Assembly: GCA_003537755.1 (NCBI GenBank)
Contig: DPQS01000049.1
Location: forward strand, 1,032 to 44,435
DNA length: 43,404 nucleotides
Origin: Clostridiales bacterium
Lineage (GTDB): Bacteria > Bacillota > Clostridia > Christensenellales > CAG-314
Direction: 5' to 3'
Shown here: piece by piece, positions 24,817-32,840 of the stretch
Layout: each line of letters begins with the position of its first letter
Position numbering within the stretch: position 1 is the first letter of the stretch
Program-made: the position numbers and the translations under genes
Notes under the pieces: generated by a model
Seen by the model: the letters and a program-made list of their open reading frames with translations, nothing else
The model's database searches: none
What the model was told of the DNA's origin: nothing

Positions 24817-24845
24817 TTGACGGTATAGTTTTGTTAAGGTACAAT
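24817..24845 (+). promoter_or_regulatory. Sigma-A promoter with no downstream reading frame
   Basis: TTGACG at 24817-24822 and TACAAT at 24840-24845 with a 17-bp spacer. The next intrinsic terminator is about 150 nt downstream of the predicted start and no gene intervenes. Confidence 0.65.
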
Positions 24846-24851
24846 CCTTAA

Positions 24852-25030
24852 AAACCTTCGCCCTCGGGGAGAAGGTGCCGCGTAGTGGCGGCTGAGGGGG
24901 CAGCGGTAAACCTTGTCGTAAAAGTTTGCTATCATCGTCTGACAAAATGGAACTTTGACGGAAATCAAGTAAAAGTTTCAACAAAAATTGAAAATCCACA
25001 CAAAAGAGTGCCTTTGCGGTGCTCTTTTTT
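24852..25030 (+). ncRNA. Candidate small RNA of about 180 nt
   Basis: A good promoter upstream and an intrinsic terminator downstream bound a stretch without a coding frame. The 5' part folds as ACCTTC (24854-24859) with GAAGGT (24871-24876) around a CCC/GGG hairpin, followed by GCCGC-GTAGT-GGCGGC. The 3' part is A-rich and unpaired before the terminator stem. This is inferred from signals only. Confidence 0.4.
24865..24901 (+). repeat. REP-like palindromic repeat, copy 1
   Basis: CGGGGAGAAGGTGCCGCGTA followed by GTGGCGGCTGAGG is similar to 36615-36651. Palindromes of this GGGGAGAAGGTGCC type are widespread in bacterial genomes. Confidence 0.5.
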
Positions 25031-25031
25031 G
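25002..25031 (+). terminator. Intrinsic terminator upstream of pdp
   Basis: AAAAGAGTGCC (25002-25012) pairs with GGTGCTCTTTT (25018-25028), two wobbles, loop TTTGC, then T residues. It ends the putative small RNA before the pdp promoter. Confidence 0.8.
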
Positions 25032-25040
25032 TATTTAGTC

Positions 25041-25069
25041 TTGAAATGAGGCGTACAATGTGGTATAAT
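25041..25069 (+). promoter_or_regulatory. Sigma-A promoter of pdp
   Basis: TTGAAA at 25041-25046 and TATAAT at 25064-25069 with a 17-bp spacer; the leader is about 38 nt. Confidence 0.8.
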
Positions 25070-25113
25070 ATTATTTAACTATTGAAGGCGGTTTGTCCGC
25101 AACGGAGTGCAAA

Positions 25114-26430
25114 ATGACAATACTTGACGTAATCGAAAAGAAAAAGACCAGGCAGGAACTGACGACGGAAGAAATAAACTTCTTTGTTGGCGGCTACACC
25201 GACGGCACAATTCCCGACTATCAGATTTCGTCGCTGCTTATGGCAATTCTGCTCAACGGTATGAGCGACCGTGAAATATTTGACATGACCAACGCAATGC
25301 TGCACAGCGGCGACGTCGTTGATATGTCGCACATTCCGGGTATGGTGGTGGACAAGCACAGTACGGGCGGTATCGGCGACAGTACGACGCTTGCACTTGC
25401 GCCTATACTCGCGTGCTGCGGCGTTTACGTTGCCAAGATGAGCGGCAGAGGGCTCGGCTTTACGGGCGGTACAATCGACAAGTTGGAATCTATCCCCGGC
25501 TTCGACACCGCATTGTCGGAAGAAGAGTTTTTCGACGTGGTCAAAAGCGTCGGTTGCGCCGTAATCGGTCAGACGGCAAACCTTGCGCCTGCGGACAAAA
25601 AGTTGTACGCTCTTCGCGACGTAACGGGAACTGTCAACAGTATTCCGCTCATTTGCGGCAGTATCATGAGCAAGAAACTTGCCAGCGGCGCGGACACGAT
25701 TCTGCTTGACGTCAAGTACGGCAGCGGCGCATTTATGCCCGACCCCGAAAGTGCGTTGGAACTTGCCTCGAAGATGGTGGCAATCGGCACGCGTGCCGGC
25801 AAACGCATAGGCGCACTTATCACCGACATGGAACAGCCGCTGTCCGACCACGTGGGTAACGCGCTGGAAATTGTCGGCATTATCGACGTACTCAACGGCA
25901 AACAGAACCGCCTGTACAATGAAATCAAAGAAGTTGCAGTCAAACTTCTTGCGCTTACGGGCAAATACGACGAGCAAACCGCAGAAGCGGCTTTTCAACG
26001 TGCAATAGACAGCGGCGAAGCCCTTGCAAAGTTTGCACAGATGGTGCATGCGCAACACGGCGACGAAAATTACATTCTTCACCCCGAACTGTTTACGCTC
26101 GGCAAAATCGACGACACGGTGGTTGCGCCTTGCGATGGCTACGTCACGCACATGGTCGCTGCCGACATCGGACGCGCGGTTACGCTTCTTGGCGGCGGTC
26201 GCATGCAAAAGGGAGAACCTATTGACTTTTCCGTCGGCGTCGTAATGCAGTGCCAACTTGGCAGCAAGGTGAAAAAGGGCGACGTACTTTGCCGCGTTTA
26301 CCACAACGGCAAAAATCTCAATGAAGCCAAAAACCTTCTTCGCAGTGCAATCGACGTTACGGCGCAGCCTTGCGCACCGCACAAAATTGCCTATGCCTAC
26401 GTTGACAAAAACGGCGTAATCAAGTACTGA
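25114..26430 (+). CDS. pdp: Pyrimidine-nucleoside phosphorylase (thymidine phosphorylase family)
   Basis: 438 residues from the ATG at 25114, preceded by AACGGAGTGCAAA. It splits uridine, thymidine or deoxyuridine with phosphate to give base and (deoxy)ribose 1-phosphate. The phosphate-binding signature KHSTGGIGDSTTLALAP is followed by MSGRGLGFTGGTIDKLESIPG, both diagnostic for the family. The helical N-terminal domain, alpha/beta core and C-terminal domain give the usual length. Its position just after the nucleoside importer indicates that imported nucleosides are phosphorolysed for carbon and bases. Sequence alone does not separate broad-specificity Pdp from DeoA; Pdp is the usual Gram-positive form. 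Confidence 0.93.
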   Translation: MTILDVIEKKKTRQELTTEEINFFVGGYTDGTIPDYQISSLLMAILLNGMSDREIFDMTNAMLHSGDVVDMSHIPGMVVDKHSTGGIGDSTTLALAPILACCGVYVAKMSGRGLGFTGGTIDKLESIPGFDTALSEEEFFDVVKSVGCAVIGQTANLAPADKKLYALRDVTGTVNSIPLICGSIMSKKLASGADTILLDVKYGSGAFMPDPESALELASKMVAIGTRAGKRIGALITDMEQPLSDHVGNALEIVGIIDVLNGKQNRLYNEIKEVAVKLLALTGKYDEQTAEAAFQRAIDSGEALAKFAQMVHAQHGDENYILHPELFTLGKIDDTVVAPCDGYVTHMVAADIGRAVTLLGGGRMQKGEPIDFSVGVVMQCQLGSKVKKGDVLCRVYHNGKNLNEAKNLLRSAIDVTAQPCAPHKIAYAYVDKNGVIKY

Positions 26431-26524
26431 TTCTGCCGTATTTACGAGTGAGAGGTGCGTGTTCGGCAACGATGCTGCTAAAGGTTTTTCCGTAGTAAAT
26501 TCAATATCGGCTTGTGCCGTTACG

Positions 26525-26545
26525 TCATATTGTGCGGAACGAAGT
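26525..26545 (+). repeat. 21-bp dispersed repeat, copy 2
   Basis: Matches 8807-8827 at 19 of 21 positions. It lies in the 210-bp gap between pdp and the peptidase gene, where no other signal is clear. Confidence 0.45.
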
Positions 26546-26640
26546 ACGTATAGTTGCAAAAATATTTACTGTCAGGATTTTGCCGATTTGTGGTAAAACT
26601 GTTGTTGCAACAATTATTTTGTGAAGAAAATATAAAAATT

Positions 26641-27291
26641 ATGGTAAATGTACTGTTAAATTATTACAACTTTGACGGCGAATGGGCGCGGGAAAAACTT
26701 ACGCCGTATGTGCGCGGAAAGGTGCTTATTATTCCGCTTGCCTTCCGTGAGTGGGAAATAAACGACGAGGTTTCCTGGCAGGCAATCTACGGCGAAGGCG
26801 GTGAAAAACACGACAACATCATGCGTCCCTTTTACGCCTACGGCATTGAACCAAGCGACATAAAATGGCTGGATTACTTCGATAAATCTGCCGACCACAC
26901 GGCGGAACTTGCCGATGCCGACGTACTTTTTTTTACAGGCGGAATGCCCGAAAAAGCCGTTGCGCGTATCGACGAGCTGGGTTTGCGTGCAGCGATACAA
27001 AACTTTGACGGTGTTGTTATGGGTGCAAGTGCAGGCGCAATGTTGCAACTGGCGCGTTACCACGTTACACCCGACGAGGACTACGCCGAGTACGGCTTGT
27101 ACGACGGTCTGGGGCTTGTCCGCGGTATTGACCTCGAAGTGCATTTTCTCGACACCGAATTGCAGAATGCCTGCACCGAGCGTGCGACAGGCGACCTGGG
27201 ACTGCCCGTCTGCCAGATGTGGCATGAGGGCGGTGTACTTGTGGAAGGCAACAACGTCGTGACGATGGGGCAGGTGCGCATAGTAAAGTGA
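26641..27291 (+). CDS. Peptidase S51 family protein (dipeptidase E/cyanophycinase-like)
   Basis: 216 residues from the ATG at 26641; upstream is AGAAAATATAAAAATT, a weak ribosome binding site, but the family alignment favours this start over the frame's earlier in-frame codon at 26554. The nucleophile is Ser130 in MGASAGAM, the family's GxSAGA turn, and LEVHFLD around His168 supplies the likely catalytic histidine. S51 enzymes hydrolyse Asp-containing dipeptides or related substrates in the cytoplasm. FFTGGMPEKAV matches the region before the nucleophile in the family. Substrate cannot be assigned. Confidence 0.8.
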   Translation: MVNVLLNYYNFDGEWAREKLTPYVRGKVLIIPLAFREWEINDEVSWQAIYGEGGEKHDNIMRPFYAYGIEPSDIKWLDYFDKSADHTAELADADVLFFTGGMPEKAVARIDELGLRAAIQNFDGVVMGASAGAMLQLARYHVTPDEDYAEYGLYDGLGLVRGIDLEVHFLDTELQNACTERATGDLGLPVCQMWHEGGVLVEGNNVVTMGQVRIVK

Positions 27292-27368
27292 TTTTGCAAG
27301 TTGTCCGTGGTGTACCCTTTCAGACGTTAAACGACGTTATTTGGGGCACCATAAGCTGAAAATACGAC

Positions 27369-27430
27369 AAAATCAACAAAAGCAACCGTTATACAACAAC
27401 GTAACGTTGCATATTTGTTGATTTTTTTTT
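27369..27430 (+). terminator. Long-stem terminator after the S51 gene
   Basis: AAAATCAACAAA (27369-27380) pairs with TTTGTTGATTTT (27414-27425), continued inside by GCAAC/GTTGC and GTTA/TAAC, and is followed by T residues. Its right arm overlaps the -35 box of the next promoter. Confidence 0.75.
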
Positions 27431-27446
27431 GCAAATTTTATATAAT
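27418..27446 (+). promoter_or_regulatory. Sigma-A promoter of cysE
   Basis: TTGATT at 27418-27423 and TATAAT at 27441-27446 with a 17-bp spacer. The leader is about 100 nt. The -35 box lies within the preceding terminator. Confidence 0.75.
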
Positions 27447-27555
27447 ACATTATGTCGGTAACGCATGATTTTGTTTTGCCGACGGCGCAGTCTGCTTTGC
27501 AACGTTTTGTCACAATGCTACTGCGGCAAACAAAACAACAAATCAGGAATCAATC

Positions 27556-28158
27556 ATGGACAAAAAGGTAGGCTTTTTCAAATCAATCAAGGAACGTGAC
27601 CCTGCGGCGCGCTCGGCATTGGAAATCTTTTTGTTTTACCCCGGTGTACACGCTCTTGTATGGTATCGGGTTGCGCATTTTTTCTACAAAATCCACCTGC
27701 GGTTCATTGCCACGTGGCTAAGCATGTTATGCCGATTTTTTACCGGGATAGAAATTCATCCGGGGGCAAAAATAGGCAAAAATCTGTTTATCGACCACGG
27801 TCACGGCGTAGTAGTCGGCGAAACTGCCATAATAGGCGACAACTGTACAATTTACCAGAATGCCACCCTCGGCGGCACGGGCAAGGAACACAACAAACGT
27901 CACCCAACATTGCTTGACAACGTTGTGGTAGGCGCGGGCGCAAAGATACTGGGAAACATAACAATCGGCAACAACGTCAAGGTGGGTGCAAACAGCGTGG
28001 TGCTTAAAGACGTCCCAGACAATTGCACCGTGGTGGGCGTAGGGCGCGTAATCAGGCGCGACAACGACACTTCGGCGGCAAACACCGTACCCGAAAAGTG
28101 CGGTGAAATATGCCAGAGTTGCGCCGACGGTAACTGTGAAAATTGCGGAAGTAAGTAA
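27556..28158 (+). CDS. cysE: Serine O-acetyltransferase with cysteine-rich tail
   Basis: 200 residues, ATG at 27556 after TCAGGAATCAATC. It acetylates L-serine with acetyl-CoA, the first step of cysteine synthesis. The N-terminal helical part precedes a left-handed beta-helix of hexapeptide repeats (about 65-155). The active-site motif FIDHGHGVVVGETAIIGD contains the conserved Asp-His pair at 80-81. The C-terminal end is unusual: Cys182, 186, 189, 194 and 197 in KCGEICQSCADGNCENC, a possible metal-binding or redox tail in place of the usual feedback/complex-forming end. Its own promoter suggests independent regulation. CysK is not in the window. Confidence 0.92.
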   Translation: MDKKVGFFKSIKERDPAARSALEIFLFYPGVHALVWYRVAHFFYKIHLRFIATWLSMLCRFFTGIEIHPGAKIGKNLFIDHGHGVVVGETAIIGDNCTIYQNATLGGTGKEHNKRHPTLLDNVVVGAGAKILGNITIGNNVKVGANSVVLKDVPDNCTVVGVGRVIRRDNDTSAANTVPEKCGEICQSCADGNCENCGSK

Positions 28159-28248
28159 AACTAACTCAATTTGATGCATTTTCGGCAACAGTGTCAATGT
28201 ATTTTCAGCCACATTTGGGTAAAATAAAGTAAAATAATACTGTACTAC

Positions 28249-28280
28249 TTAGAAATCTATTAAATTAGAAATCTACTAAA
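28249..28280 (+). repeat. 16-bp tandem duplication in the degV leader
   Basis: TTAGAAATCTATTAAA (28249-28264) is followed directly by TTAGAAATCTACTAAA (28265-28280), one mismatch. It lies 10 bp before the degV start and could present paired regulator sites. Confidence 0.65.
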
Positions 28281-28290
28281 CGAGGTTTGT

Positions 28291-29151
28291 ATGAAAATTA
28301 AAATTACGGCAGACAGCACATGCGATCTTTCACCGGAACTTGTTGAAAAATATAACGTAGGCATCATGCCATTGCACGTAAGCCTTGGCGAGGAGGACTA
28401 CCTTGACGGCGTTACCATTCAGCCACAGGCAATTTACGAGTACTATGCCGCAAACAAGGTACTGCCCAAAAGCGGTTGCCGCACTGAAGAAGAGTACTAC
28501 AACTTTTTTAAGGGTTTACTCGACGAAGGTTACGACGCCGTAATTCACTACGACATTTCCGCCGAAATGAGCGGAAGTTACCAGAATGCGGCAGCGGCAT
28601 GCAAACGACTGGATGGCGTTTATGTAGTGGACAGCCGCAACCTTTCGACCGGTACGGGCTTGCTGGTACTTGACGCATGCGATATGGCGGCGGCAGGTAT
28701 GGCAGCGGAGGAGATTGTCAAGCGCAGCCAAAAGCGTGCGGCGGCGGTGCAGGCTTCTTTCATTATCGACAAACTGGAGTTTTTGTACCGTGGCGGACGT
28801 TGCTCGTCGCTTGTTTATCTCGGCGCGAATCTGCTTCACATCAACCCCTGCATTTTTGTCAGAAACGGCGAAATGGGAGTGGGCTCCAAGCCTATCGGCA
28901 AGTACATCCGTTGTGTGGACAAGTATGTTGCCGAAATAAAAAAGACTTACACCAACCCCGACAAAAAGCGTGTGTTCGTTACTCACACCAAAATGGACGA
29001 CGGCATTGCCGAACACGTTGTTGAAACGGTCAAATCGTGGGGCATTTTCGACGAAGTGCTTGAAACAACCGCAGGCTGCACGGTTACGACACACTGCGGT
29101 TCCAACACGATCGGCGTACTGTTTATCAACGACGGCGGCAAGGTGGACTGA
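28291..29151 (+). CDS. DegV family fatty-acid-binding protein
   Basis: 286 residues, ATG at 28291 after ACGAGGTTTGT. It starts with KIKITADSTCDLSPELVEKY and has the family marks GVTIQPQAIYEYY, HYDISAEMSGSYQNA, VVDSRNLSTGTGLLVLDA and FLYRGGRCSS. DegV/FakB proteins bind a fatty acid and present it to the kinase FakA for phosphorylation, feeding phospholipid synthesis. FakA is not in the window, but a PlsC-like acyltransferase lies 0.8 kb downstream. The length is normal and the fold is complete. Confidence 0.92.
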   Translation: MKIKITADSTCDLSPELVEKYNVGIMPLHVSLGEEDYLDGVTIQPQAIYEYYAANKVLPKSGCRTEEEYYNFFKGLLDEGYDAVIHYDISAEMSGSYQNAAAACKRLDGVYVVDSRNLSTGTGLLVLDACDMAAAGMAAEEIVKRSQKRAAAVQASFIIDKLEFLYRGGRCSSLVYLGANLLHINPCIFVRNGEMGVGSKPIGKYIRCVDKYVAEIKKTYTNPDKKRVFVTHTKMDDGIAEHVVETVKSWGIFDEVLETTAGCTVTTHCGSNTIGVLFINDGGKVD

Positions 29152-29395
29152 TCCCGTTTTGTATGCGCTTTGATTGTCGCAATGCAAACGGTTTTGCCGA
29201 AGTGGCGCAACGCCGTCGGCTGATTGTTTACCGTCATTGGTTGACAAATCTGCGGCAATTGACGGACTTTGTTTTTAATACCGACTAAAGACTGCAACAA
29301 ACCGCGCATGTGCGAAAGCAATTGTTTTCGTCGTGCGCAGAATGTTTGCCGTCTTTTTTTGTGCTAATTTTCGACAAAGCAATGTATGTTATTGT

Positions 29396-29863
29396 ATGAA
29401 AACAACATTACGAAACATTGTCATTGCCATTGCCGTGCTGTTTGTTGTGGTTGCGGTGCTGTACATTGTCGGCGGTCCGACGGTTACGGTTGGCAAAAAA
29501 CCTACGCAACTTCGCGTTTATGTGGTGGACACCGACGGCGTACCCGTCATCGACGCCCGTGTTTGCGTGGACGGCGTTGTAGTTAATTCCGACGTCACCG
29601 GTACTGCAAACATTGTACCGAAACAACTTTCTAACAGATACGACGACAAAATCAACGAGTGGTTTACAGCCGATGTTGTTGTCGTCAAGGACGGTTTTGT
29701 GCCTGCCGTCGTTGTCGGTTGCGTTATGTATACCGAACAGACGCGCAAACTTACCGTGCGCATTTACGCAAAAGACAGCAGCGAGTTGCCTGTCGTCACC
29801 TACGTGGAAAGTCCGCCGCCGCAGTATCTTGACAGCCTTATAAATGCCGCTAACGGTAATTAA
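29396..29863 (+). CDS. Small membrane-anchored protein with an Ig-like/carboxypeptidase-regulatory domain
   Basis: 155 residues from the ATG at 29396; the reading frame extends upstream to 29333 but that part is unlike coding sequence. No clear ribosome binding site is seen, so the start is uncertain. One N-terminal helix (RNIVIAIAVLFVVVAVLYIVGG) anchors an extracellular beta-sandwich: LRVYVVDTDGVPVIDARVCVDG is a typical start of CarboxypepD_reg-like domains, followed by KDGFVPAVV. The C-terminus is short and proline-rich (VESPPPQYL). Function unknown; it may be a surface or secretion-related factor. The preceding 244 bp show no clear signals. Confidence 0.65.
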   Translation: MKTTLRNIVIAIAVLFVVVAVLYIVGGPTVTVGKKPTQLRVYVVDTDGVPVIDARVCVDGVVVNSDVTGTANIVPKQLSNRYDDKINEWFTADVVVVKDGFVPAVVVGCVMYTEQTRKLTVRIYAKDSSELPVVTYVESPPPQYLDSLINAANGN

Positions 29864-29935
29864 ATACAACAAACTGTCGCAAATCAGCCGTTTTGTTCTA
29901 CCGCCCGTTACTTGCCGCTTCGCGCAATTGCCCGC

Positions 29936-29964
29936 TTGACTACCTGAAATATATGGTGTATAAT
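29936..29964 (+). promoter_or_regulatory. Sigma-A promoter of the acyltransferase-zinc ribbon gene
   Basis: TTGACT at 29936-29941 and TATAAT at 29959-29964 with a 17-bp spacer. Transcription near 29971 rules out the upstream in-frame ATG at 29953 and supports the start at 29995. Confidence 0.85.
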
Positions 29965-29994
29965 AACAATATACATTGTTCAATAGTAGGAGTA

Positions 29995-31167
29995 ATGGCT
30001 TTGTCTACTAAAAAACCTGTGCCGGCAAGCAAGTTTTTGCTGGGTATGGCAACGACATTTTACGGAAAAAGATATTTTACGAAAAAGGTAAAGTTGGTTG
30101 ACGACGGCGTGTTGAAGTATCTCAAGCCGCCCTATATAATAGTGGCAAACCACGCAAGTTTTGCCGACGTGGGCGGTATGGAAATGATTACCGCGCCCAA
30201 CTATCCCAGTTTTGTAATTTCCGTTACGCAACTGGTGCAATGGCCGTCGCTTATCAGGCGTATGGGCGTGCTTCCCAAAAAGCAATTTACCGTCGATACG
30301 TCGCTTGTGCGCGACATAAAATACATTCTCGGCAAAAAACGCAGTGTGGTAATTTACCCCGAAGCGAAGCTGTCGGTTGTCGGCGTGCCAAACATAATCA
30401 AGCCTGCCGTGGCTAAACTTGTAAAACTTCTTAAGGTGCCTCTTGTCACGGTGTGTTTCCACGGTACCTATCTGCATCGTCCGCGTTGGGCAAAGACGAG
30501 TCGTTTTGTTCCGCTTAAAACCGACGTCCGCATGGCGGTGTCGGCGGAAGAAGTGGGTACATTGACCGTTGACGAAATCCACAAGCGTATTTGCGACAAC
30601 CTTGCCTACGACGACTACGCCTACCAACTGGAAAACAACATCGAAATTGACCAGCCCGACCTTTGCGAAGGTTTGGAGGGCATACTGTACAAATGTCCCG
30701 AGTGCGGCGCGGAATTTGCCATGACCGCCCATGGCAACAAACTAACCTGCACTAAGTGCGGCGCGGAAGTAACGCAGGACAAACTGGGCAGACTTGTCGG
30801 CGGCAAGTTTGACAAAGTGGTGGACTGGTATCGCTGGCAGGAACAGAGCGTGCGCGACGAATTGGCAATCGGCAATTACCGTTTCGAGGACTACTACGTA
30901 GCGGAAAAACTTGTCGGCAAAAAGTACGTAACTCTGGGCGAGGCGAAGATTACCCACGATTACGACGGCTTGTCGGCAGAGTTCGGCGAAACGAAACTGT
31001 TTTACAAGCGCGACACCTTTTATACGCTCAGTTTCAACAACGATTACGTGTTTTTGCCCACGTCCGAAGCGGTCTATCGTTTCAGGCGCACGGGCAACCT
31101 TGGCGAAAACGCCAAACTGAACATCGCCGTCGAGCAGCAATCCCTTGCCGACGAAGTAAAGCATTGA
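29995..31167 (+). CDS. PlsC-like acyltransferase fused to a zinc ribbon
   Basis: 390 residues from the ATG at 29995, set by the promoter above and a close AGTAGGAGTA ribosome binding site. The acyltransferase part (about 1-215) has the NHASFADVGGME motif with His53 and Asp58 (HX4D) and YPEAKLS at 121-127 in place of the usual FPEGTRS. A zinc ribbon follows, with Cys234, 237, 252 and 255 in YKCPECGAEF and TCTKCGAE. The remaining about 135 residues are a beta-rich domain that I do not recognise. Simple PlsC proteins are about 240 residues, so this is a fusion. It would acylate a lysophospholipid or related acceptor at the membrane face. Confidence 0.82.
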   Translation: MALSTKKPVPASKFLLGMATTFYGKRYFTKKVKLVDDGVLKYLKPPYIIVANHASFADVGGMEMITAPNYPSFVISVTQLVQWPSLIRRMGVLPKKQFTVDTSLVRDIKYILGKKRSVVIYPEAKLSVVGVPNIIKPAVAKLVKLLKVPLVTVCFHGTYLHRPRWAKTSRFVPLKTDVRMAVSAEEVGTLTVDEIHKRICDNLAYDDYAYQLENNIEIDQPDLCEGLEGILYKCPECGAEFAMTAHGNKLTCTKCGAEVTQDKLGRLVGGKFDKVVDWYRWQEQSVRDELAIGNYRFEDYYVAEKLVGKKYVTLGEAKITHDYDGLSAEFGETKLFYKRDTFYTLSFNNDYVFLPTSEAVYRFRRTGNLGENAKLNIAVEQQSLADEVKH

Positions 31168-31209
31168 CGTTTTGTTTGTAAAATTGCTTAAAAATCCAAT
31201 CTGAAACAA

Positions 31210-31252
31210 AAAACGAGAACTGCCACAAAATACGGCGGTTCTCGTTTTTTTT
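31210..31252. terminator. Bidirectional terminator between the acyltransferase and DUF378 genes
   Basis: AAAACGAGAACTGCC (31210-31224) pairs with GGCGGTTCTCGTTTT (31234-31248), one wobble, with T-rich runs on both strands. It serves the converging genes at 29995 (+) and 31538 (-). Confidence 0.85.
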
Positions 31253-31259
31253 TGTAAAG

Positions 31260-31538
31260 CTAACTGTTGTAACTTCTGCGTTCGTAATTGCCGTAGCTGT
31301 GCTTGCTTTCGCATTGACAGTTTTCTACCATGCGGAAACGCGACACACACAGCCACACAATCATAAACAGCCCGGCAACGCCTACAAGAATGTAAATCAG
31401 TTTTTCCAGCCACATCATGCCGAAACTTATCAGGTTGACAAAGTTGAAGCCGAAAATGCCGATTGTCATCCAGTTGAGCGCGCCGACGATACACAATATC
31501 AGCGCAATTACGCTGAATACGTTAAATGTCTTGTTCAA
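31260..31538 (-). CDS. DUF378 family membrane protein
   Basis: 92 residues on the minus strand, starting with TTG at 31538-31536. On that strand GGAGGA sits seven bases upstream, supporting a TTG start. The family signature IVGALNWMTIGIFGFNFVNLI near residues 17-37 is clear, with hydrophobic segments at about 8-30 and 45-67, and LIYILVGVAG is also typical. The C-terminal tail is hydrophilic with CQCESKHSYGNYERRS. DUF378 proteins are small membrane proteins of unknown role. This is the only minus-strand gene called in the window. Confidence 0.88.
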   Translation of the reverse strand: MNKTFNVFSVIALILCIVGALNWMTIGIFGFNFVNLISFGMMWLEKLIYILVGVAGLFMIVWLCVSRFRMVENCQCESKHSYGNYERRSYNS

Positions 31539-31706
31539 CAGAGCGTCCTCCTTTTTTTGTATTGTATCGGTAGTATGCGCGGTATTTTTTGTTATTATAC
31601 GACAAGCGCGGCGCGGCGGTTGTCAAGTGTTACTATTGCCGACGATATTTGCGCAGAATATAAACAGCAACAAGTTTTTCGTAAACAAAAATCGTTGCGG
31701 AAAGCA

Positions 31707-31735
31707 TTTACAAAAAAGTTTTTTTTTGTTACAAT
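31707..31735 (+). promoter_or_regulatory. Sigma-A promoter of tsaC
   Basis: TTTACA at 31707-31712 and TACAAT at 31730-31735 with a 17-bp T-rich spacer. The leader of about 110 nt holds the small hairpins GACAC/GTGTC and CGGAT/ATCCG. Confidence 0.7.
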
Positions 31736-31850
31736 GTATTCGTATTGATATGAGCATTCGCCTCGTCTCACAACATTAAACAGCGACACATCGCGTGTCT
31801 TATATTGCGGATTTTTATTATCCGTGACGGGCAAACCCCGATAACAAATT

Positions 31851-32840
31851 ATGCAGACAAAATTACTGGGATTTAATCCCCAAGACCTGTCCACGGCAGG
31901 CAAACTTATCCGCGACGGGCAACTGGTTGCGTTCCCGACGGAAACGGTGTACGGTCTGGGCGCAAACGCGCTGGACGTTGCCGCCGTCAGAAGCACCTAC
32001 GTTGCCAAAGGTCGCCCGAGCGACAATCCGCTGATAGTGCACGTGTGGCACGGCGACCAGATTTACGACATTGCAAGTTATGTTTCGCCACTTGCGCAAA
32101 AAGTTATTGACAATCTTATGCCCGGCAGCGTTACGATAGTTCTGCCCAAAAAGCCGATTATCGACGATTGCATTACGGCAGGGCTGGACACCGTAGCGAT
32201 ACGTATGCCAAAGTCGCAGCAGGCGCGTGACTTTTTGCGTTACGCCGACGTACCCGTGACTGCACCCAGTGCCAACACAAGCAGTCGCCCAAGCCCGACA
32301 ACGTGGCAGCGCGTGCAGGAAGACATGGACGGTAAAATTGCCGCAATTTTGTGCGGTGACAACTGCCGTGTCGGCATCGAATCGACGGTGCTTGACCTTA
32401 CCGAACAGCCGCGCATACTTCGCCCGGGTGTGGTTACTGCGGATATGCTTGAGGACGTTCTCGGCTGTCACGTGGAAGTAATCACCGACCCGAAAAGCAA
32501 GGTTAACAGCCCAGGCGTAAGATACAAACACTATGCGCCAAACGTGCCAATGGCTCTTGAACTTAACGGCGACGTGCGGAAGTTGTGCGATTACTACGAC
32601 GAATTGACAAGCAAGGGACTTAACCCTGTTTTGCTTGTCGAACACCCCGACCTTTTCGGCGAGCGCAACACCCGACCTATAGGTGAAACCGACGAAGCGG
32701 TGGCGCAAAACCTGTTTGAAAACCTGCGACTTTTGGAAAAGCAGTACGATTACATCATTGCCAGTTACAGTTCCAGGACGGAATTTGCAGAGAGTATACT
32801 TAATCGCTTAGTTCGTTCCGCCTCTCACCATATTATTTAA
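31851..32840 (+). CDS. tsaC: L-threonylcarbamoyladenylate synthase (Sua5/YwlC type)
   Basis: 329 residues, ATG at 31851; the ribosome binding site is weak. It condenses threonine, bicarbonate and ATP into threonylcarbamoyl-AMP for the universal t6A37 modification of ANN-decoding tRNAs. The YrdC domain (about 8-200) shows FPTETVYGLGANA and KGRPSDNPLIVHV, with SANTSSRPSPT and RIGIEST-like CRVGIESTVLDL further on. A linker SPGVRYKHYAP precedes the C-terminal Sua5 domain, so this is the long form. The stop TAA forms part of hairpin element C. The rest of the t6A pathway is not in the window. Confidence 0.93.
   Translation: MQTKLLGFNPQDLSTAGKLIRDGQLVAFPTETVYGLGANALDVAAVRSTYVAKGRPSDNPLIVHVWHGDQIYDIASYVSPLAQKVIDNLMPGSVTIVLPKKPIIDDCITAGLDTVAIRMPKSQQARDFLRYADVPVTAPSANTSSRPSPTTWQRVQEDMDGKIAAILCGDNCRVGIESTVLDLTEQPRILRPGVVTADMLEDVLGCHVEVITDPKSKVNSPGVRYKHYAPNVPMALELNGDVRKLCDYYDELTSKGLNPVLLVEHPDLFGERNTRPIGETDEAVAQNLFENLRLLEKQYDYIIASYSSRTEFAESILNRLVRSASHHII

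Larger units (their letters stand above)
24463..25113. other. 651-bp gap between nupQ and pdp
   Basis: It holds element B and its module, AT-rich sequence without a reading frame (24660-24810), a promoter-hairpin-terminator unit that may encode a small RNA (24817-25030), and the pdp promoter. Confidence 0.65.
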
